Shown one piece after another: positions 37,101 through 45,000 of a stretch of DNA of 64,000 nt. Below the pieces are notes generated by a model. The model saw only the letters and a list, made by a program, of their open reading frames with translations, was not told the origin of the DNA and ran no database searches. Position numbers and translations under genes: made by a program. Source of the DNA: Arbacia lixula (taxonomy: Eukaryota > Echinodermata > Echinoidea > Arbacioida > Arbaciidae); assembly GCA_963669155.1 (NCBI GenBank), contig OZ022579.1:17232540-17296539 (forward strand), written 5' to 3'. Each line of letters starts with the position of its first letter. The first letter of the stretch is position 1.

Positions 37101-40100
37101 AAGCCTTGGCCGTTGTCATGGTGACACCAGGACATCAGGAAGAGATCTTGAAGCCGGATCAGGCTCTGAAGAAGAGAACGAGAGTCACATCTACGACTTC
37201 AGGCCGAGGAAACAGAGGTCGGCCAAGGGATCAAAGAAAGGAGGCAGGGCTAAAAGTGAGAGAAGCATAGGGATTTTTCTTGTGGTGACAGTTTGAGTGA
37301 ATTGACTTTGATGTTACGTTTGTCTCTTCTCAATTTTATGATGATTAGTTGAAAGATAATGGATAACAAAAAAAAACAGTTTTTCAAATTCAGTGCATTT
37401 CAAAATAGTGTTTCTCTAGAAGCAATGTTGCTTTACCCTTAGCGCGCCACTTGTGGATCATTTCACTATTAATACACACAAATCCCATAGAGCAGCACTT
37501 AGTCTGGAACACAAAGGGTTAAATCTTATAAAAGAAACTGTGATCTGAACACTATAAACATGGCGTCACAAAGCTTTGTACAGAATACATCTGCCCTGTT
37601 TGTCCTTTTCCCAAGCGACAAACTGGGCAGAATGAATTGTGCAATGGGACTCTCAGTAAAACAAGGTTCATAACCAGAAAAAAAATCGAAAAAAACTTAC
37701 CCGATACAAAACAATGATTCTCGGTTCTTAAAATCTGATAAACGCAGGCTTAGTTCTGTGACAAGTTTATGATTTGGAACGCACAAAAAATCTGTCACAA
37801 AATCTGATAAACACAGGCTTAGTTCTGTGACAAGTTCATGATTTCAAACATGCAAAAGATCTGTCACAAGATCTTATAAATTCAGCTTTAGTTCTGTGAC
37901 AAGTTCATGTTTTAAAATGCAAACAAAAACGTGCGTTTCGAAACATTGTTTAAGAAATCTTCAACTAATAATTGTTGTTAATCACGCCAGGTACCAAGCA
38001 GCGGGGTGTTCTCCTTCCCCCGTCCCTCCGCGCCAGACGCAATCAAAAATGTGCGTTTCAAAACATTTTTTAAGTAATCTTCAACTAAAAATTGTTGTTT
38101 ATCACGCCAGGTACCAAGCAGCGGGGTGTTCTCCTGCCCCCATCCCTCCGCGCCAGACGCCGGCCGCTCAAGGTGCAGTTTGAGGATGCGCTGAACCGTG
38201 ATGCCCAGGGGCTGATGGGAAGGACCCGCCATCGCCTGGCCCACGAGGCCGACGCTCAGGCCCGGCTGAAGGACGGACTGCATCACACCTTTGCTGGGGG
38301 TCTGAGAGAGGTCAAACGGGGGGTCACGCAGCAGGCCGAGCGACGTAGGCAGGCCGAGAAGAAACAGGTGAGTTGACATCTGCCTGAGAGTTGCCAATAA
38401 ATATTGTGTGCAGAATATGCGAACTAGGATTTTTGCACTCAGATAATAAAAAGTGGGATTCCTCTGTAATCTGCTGCACAGAAATTAGAAGACAGGCTAA
38501 GAACAACCTTCAAAGTCCTCATGAGGTGCAATTAAGCCACACCCCTTTGTTTAATGCAGTTCCATGACAAATTTTGACATCATCACTGGTCCAGGGTTCA
38601 CGAGGCTAGGAAATCTAAGTGTGAGGAAGGAGTTCATTGCTGTTTTTTGCAAATTACAGAAACATGTTAGACCCTAGTATAATTGATATTGAAATAAAGT
38701 ACCCAAACAACTAACATTGGTTTTTTTATCATGCCTGGTATGCTTTAACTGATGTTCAGGTATTGGACAAAAGTGTTACTTTCTAGTTTTAATCAAGGCC
38801 TTGACACAGTGATTTGTTTCAGGCTTTTATAAACAACATCATTTTAAGTGTTGTTCAGGTTCTCGTCGTAGAATTTAACTAGCTGAAAGCCAGAATTCAG
38901 GCCTAACACTTCCCACGAGAGCTTGAAGTGTGTCAAAACTCCATGTGATTTTTGTGTCTTGGTACTCATGTGGTTAAAGCTGGACCATTTGTACATGTAC
39001 AAGGCTCATATCCATGCAAACGTGATATAAAGTGATTTATTTTAGGCCCAAGATAAGGAAATAAGTTGGAATTCTGTCTGCTGATTCCATCCACTGCAGG
39101 ATTCAGAATACAGAGCCCTCTATAGCAAGCCCAAGACGTCTCAGTACCAACCGGCCAAGAAGTACACCGCCCCTCTGTCTACAGAGGGCAGCAGACGGAC
39201 GTCGAGATCCGCCAAGCGGTCACCACCTTCCTCTTCCAAACGCAAGAGAGCAGCCTCGTCCAGCCCCACGTCCAGTACCAGTCCAGTGCATGGAGGAGAG
39301 AGACCATGTGAGTATCACCTGTCATGTTGCCCCATGTGTCATCCTAAATATGGGCTGCTAGGTTCATTCTTTTCTGAATGCTGCAAAACGAGTAGTTTTC
39401 GTGCGAGTAAATTTTCGCTGCATAGCACACCTACAACATACTTTCACACATAAAATATAGTTATCACTACAAAACAATCCACCCTATGCATTCAAATCAT
39501 CAACGAAGGCCCAAACAAAACATTATCATAAACATTAAACGCCACAAAAAAGCTGATGGCTGTCACAACGTGTCACAGCATGCAACAGACACACGAGTGC
39601 CAGTGCTAGTAACTCTGCAATCACCGATAGATTTGCCTGTCTAGTCTGCTAAAGGTAGCAGGATGATTTTATCTGGGCGGTGATATTAAATTTACGCTTG
39701 CTCTGTGTTGTGCGAAAAGAAATGTCACACAAAAATTACTTGTTTTTCAGAGGGCGTAGGCTTGAGGCAAGAGGAAGAAATATGTTTAGTGTCTACACAG
39801 CATACTGTTCTATTGTCATACATAAAAGCTCTGAAAAGGGGTCTTGCTCAAAATTGCGAGCAGATTAACCATGCGTCATGGGGAATCCAGCATGGTACTG
39901 GAGGGAATACCAAAGTTGTGTCATCATACCCATTGTTTCACCGGCTTCCTAGTTCTAAACAATATTGCTCAGGTGAGAGTTTCACTGGCCCAACGTTTTC
40001 TAGCTGGCCAGTGTCGGGCACTCCCAATGAGAGTCCTCGCTAAGATCACCAATGTTTGCTTTTCTCACATTATTTAGAACCAGTTGTCTTGACAACATGT

Positions 40101-41930
40101 TCATATGATGTCACAGTTCAGTACTCAATAACTGCTGTCATTGATTCATTCCACAGTGAGGCTTGGTGATGATGACCTTCTCCCGACCTTGATGCAAGAG
40201 TTCCCGTTCCCCCCACACATGGCCCAGAGGATGTAGGCATGTTATTATCATTATTAGTACTAGTACTAGTACTATCACTGTCACTGTCACTGTCATTGAT
40301 TCATTCCACAGTGAGGCTTGGTGATGATGACCTTCTCCCGACCTTGATGCAAGAGTTCCCATTCCTATATCTCCCCCCACACACGGCCCAGAGGATGTAG
40401 GCATGTTATTATCATTATTAGTACTAGTACTAGTACTATCACTGTCACTGTCACTGTCATTGATTCATTCCACAGTGAGGCTTGGTGATGATGACCTTCT
40501 TCCGACCTTGATGCAAGAGTTCCCGTTCCTGCATCTCCCCCCACACACTGCCCAGAGGATGTGGGATCAATGTGTCATTATCATTATAAGTCTCGGTACT
40601 AGCAGTAGCACTGGTAACGGTACTATCATTGACACTGTCATTGATTCATCCCACAGTGAGGCTTGGTGATGATGACCTTCTCCCGACCTTGATGCAAGAG
40701 TTCCCGTTCCTGCATCTCTCCCCACACACTGCCCAGAGGATGTAGGCATGTTATTATCATTATTAGTACTAGTACTATCACTGTCACTGTCACTGTCATT
40801 GATTCATGCCACAGTGAGGCTTGGTGATGATGACCTTCTCCCGACCTTGATGCAAGAGTTCCCGTTCCTGCATCTCTCCCCACACACTGCCCAGAGGATG
40901 TGGGCTCAGCAGATGCACCACATGGAACACCTCACTAAGACTGCCCTCTCCAACAAACGCAAGAAACCCAAGACCCAGCTCAAGGTAAGCCTTCCTCTCT
41001 CTGATCCTAGGCCCCGTTTCATAAATCTGTTTGTAAATTATGCACTGGTGACCTGTTCTTGTGCTTTTCTCGTTCCTATCTTAATGTAGTAGGAGTGAAT
41101 TTCCTACAAATTTGATGAGTTATAAGCTTTGTATTCAGACACTTGTTATCAAACAAAACAAATTAATCTACAAAAATCAGATATTGACTTAAGCTGATGG
41201 GAATCAAAATCATTGAGAATCTGATTTGGCATCTAAGAACAGGTCACCATTCGTACATGAAGTTGTTGGTAAGTTACGCACAGCTTTATGAAATGGGGCC
41301 TTGCAGAGTAACGCAATGAAGCCTCTAATAAAGACAGCAACAGGGATACAAGAAATGTGGTCTTTATGAGCGGGTTATTTTAATACAGGGGTGCGATTCA
41401 GAAATGCTCACTTGAGAAATGTGATCCTAACTTTAGGTTTTCTCCTAAGTGGTATTTTGAAAATCAGTCCAACTCTCCTCCTCACTCCCCTCCTAAGTCC
41501 TAAGAGTAGGACAACTGTTAGGGTTACTGACACATGAATTTATCTATGAAAGCTTTGGTAGATTTCCGTGCATCGTTTTCTTGAGTTAATGTGCAGATTT
41601 TAAGATTTTGTTCCTATTTGATTTTCCCCTCAGATTGAAGAAGCAGAGAAGAAGCATGAGATTTTAGTCAACATCATGAAGAAAGAGCTTGCTCATAATC
41701 AACGGCTGGTAAGTTTATACGAGCCACTTTCCTCATTCAGCGCTTGACATGTTGTCGTTAGTTGCCTAGGAGAGAGATACATAAGCACAGGGAAAACTAC
41801 CAAGGCAAACATATACACATTGCACCCTAGTCTTTATCAATGATTGTGTCTCAAGTTTGAAATATTAGGAAGTATATTTCTCAGGATTAAAGCTTGATTA
41901 AAAGGAGAGAGAGAAAGGGAAATGGAGAGG

Positions 41931-41964
<34 letters not shown>

Positions 41965-42013
41965 GAAAGAGAGAGAGATAGAGAGAAAGAGGGAGAGAGA
42001 GAGAGGGAGAGAA

Positions 42014-42095
<82 letters not shown>

Positions 42096-45000
42096 TGTGA
42101 GAGTGAAACCCTTTTTACACTGGCATTTCTTAGCCCCGTACTATTTCTTAAACCCGAAATCCATGATGTTCCCATTCAAAATGATTAGCCCCGGACTTTA
42201 TGTGTACAAACTCACAAACAGAACTAATGAACAGCATGATTTTGTCATATTTAGTACAATTATGAAATATGATTCCTCATTGAACTTGGCATTGGTATTT
42301 AATAGTGTTTTGCTCCACAAATCAGGAGTTTATTGCATGTCTATATTATTTTTCTTATTTTTTTTAGTACACATTTTTGGGCTAAATTTGGCAATGGCAA
42401 CTCTGCTAAATCCAAATGATATACTTTGTCACTTGTACAACACTGGCATCATCAACAATGTGCATAATTCTCATGAGACATTAATTTTTTATATGGATTT
42501 CAATTCAATTTCAAATTTAGACATAGAATTAACCCATTCTTTAATGAGCCCTCGCATTTGGGGGCTGGCTTTTTTTCTACTCTGAGTAGCACGACTCCCG
42601 CGTAATCTGCTGTACAGACAATCGATGACAAGCAATGAATATACATGTACTTCACATTCCTTATAGGGTGCACTTAAGCCACACCCCCGTGGTTACTGCA
42701 ATTCCATGGCAAATGTTGACATCCTAAGTGGACTAGGGTTACTGAAGCCTGAAAATCAAACCGTGAGAACGGGTTAACAAAGTCACTGTTTGTCCAAAAT
42801 ATTAATGCTAGTACCTCAGTAGTGGGATTGTATTTTGTGTCACCCATGACAGCGAGACTTGAAGGAGCGGCGTCATCAGGAGAAGACACTTCAGGCCAAG
42901 GCCAGAGAGCAGCGCCAGGTCAACGCCAGGGCCAGGCGCTACTACGATGAGTTCAGGCTGCGGGCACAGTCCAGAGCTCTCAAGAGGAGGACAAGGGAGG
43001 AACAGGTGAGGGGGCGGGGCGATCAAAGTTTAGGCCTCGCCAATGAAGCTTGTGTGCTTTTTCATGCAAATGAAAGAGACCTGAAGTAGTTTTTTGCTGG
43101 TTTTTGGTTCTAAACAACATCACTTAAGTGAGATTTTCACCAGTACGACATTGTCTACTAGGCTAGTGTCGGGCTTCTTCTTTGAGAGATCGTGCTATGA
43201 TCCCCACTGTTTGCTAAACCAACATAGTTTAGAACCAGTTGTCATGACAACATGCTCATATGACGTCACACTTTGGTACTCTATAAGCATGCTCTTCTTT
43301 TTGGTCTTTGCCAGCGTTTAGATAAAAGGGATGGAGTTATAGACTATTTTCATTCAAATATCAATGAATTGTATTCATGCTCTCCCTGATGGTCCTGGTC
43401 ACCCTGCCAATAAAAAGAGACAAGCATGAATAAATTACTCAATGAATATTCATGTTTCCCCTATCCTTTCCCACCCTGCAGATCTTCAAGCACCTGTTTG
43501 AGGAGGGGATGACGATCCAGAAGGCACGGATCGGAGAGCTGAGGAAATACGCTAAGGAGAAAAGAGAGGACTACAGCAAGCAGCACCAGATGGAAATTGA
43601 GTCTCTCGAGAACTAGTATCCTTATTCTCTGAAGAAACTTTCAACTAAGAATTCAGTTTGAAAATATATTTTTTGCTTTTTCCCCAGTGAAGCAAGTACC
43701 TCAGACTGTCTTATTTCTGACTACATCATGTTCAACAGTCCCCCATAAGGGCAATTCCACAGGTTTGGTTAAAGTCGTGTAACGTGAGTAACCGAAGCTT
43801 CTTAATTTGATTGAAAAGGAAAAGTTTCTGTGCTGAGGATGTGATTGCGTGTCATGGAAAGGTGGACTGTTTGCTTCCTAAATAATTATTTACATAATTT
43901 CTGCAAAACTATAACAGAATATACAATAAAGAAGCTTTGGTTACTCATGTTACATGCCTTTAACCAAACCTGTGATCATTATTGTCATGTGTGCACATTT
44001 GTATTGTACATCTTTCAAAAGATATGTTACTAATGGTAATACCAAAGCATGTCCGAGGTTTGACCGACGACCAAGTTATGAACCGATTCGCCATGCGTTT
44101 CACCCACAAAAACTGAATCGAGAAATACAGGTGAATGGAATGATGAGTCAGTTGGGGGAAAGTTGTGAATAAGTTACAAAAGCTGGTTGGGCTAATGTTT
44201 TCCCACAGAATATTTGACACTTTTCCTTGTAAGGAAATTTGGTCCAATTGCCCTCCAGGCAGACTGTTGAATGTTAACGATTCAGAATAAGAAAAGTTCA
44301 GGTATTTTTTTTTTCCAGATTGTTGTGACTTGATATCATGGATCAGAAATGGAGCTATTATGAAAGATTCTGGATCTAATTACGCTTTATCCCACTTAAT
44401 TTTGACGTTGATGTTGGTGTGGTACTGTGGTTATGTTCCTTGACCCCACGACCCTCTCAGCTACCGCGATCAGTTCAGCATGCTGGCGGAGACCATCTCC
44501 AAAGAGCGTAAAGATGTCAGCGCCAGAGACAGAGCCCAGGCGAATGTGAGTCAACAGGTTTATTCTCCCCATCCCCTGCCCCTAAATAAACATAACAAAT
44601 TAAAGGTTATGTAAGACATCATGTAAACTTGTATGCCATTAACAATGTGCATATTCCAACGAGAAATCCTTACAGCTTTGTATAGAGTACCGAAATGTGA
44701 CATCATTTGAGCATTATTGTCAAGACAACTGGTTTTAAACAATGCGGGTAGAGCAAGCAGTGGTTATCATAACAGGGACTGTAATTGGGAATGCCTGACA
44801 CTAGCCTGATAGACAATATCGGACTGTTAAACCTCTCACTGGAGCGAGTTTGTTTAGAGCCAATTGTCTTGACAACATGTCCTATGACAACGCCACTTCG
44901 GCACTCCAGGGTATCCAACAGGTTGACTCCCCCTTCCCACACTCCACCGCCTGAATGAAAACAAAAACAGTGTAAAGGTTATGTACGACATCATGTAGAC

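Noticed and set aside
37991-38036. First copy of the exon 12 start considered as a real extra exon
   Set aside because: It has an acceptor but no donor; its frame runs into the following intron copy and stops.
40157-40760. Exon 14 decoy copies considered as a family of alternative exons
   Set aside because: No convincing donor follows each copy (only weak GT contexts after ...GGAT), and three copies end in an immediate stop.
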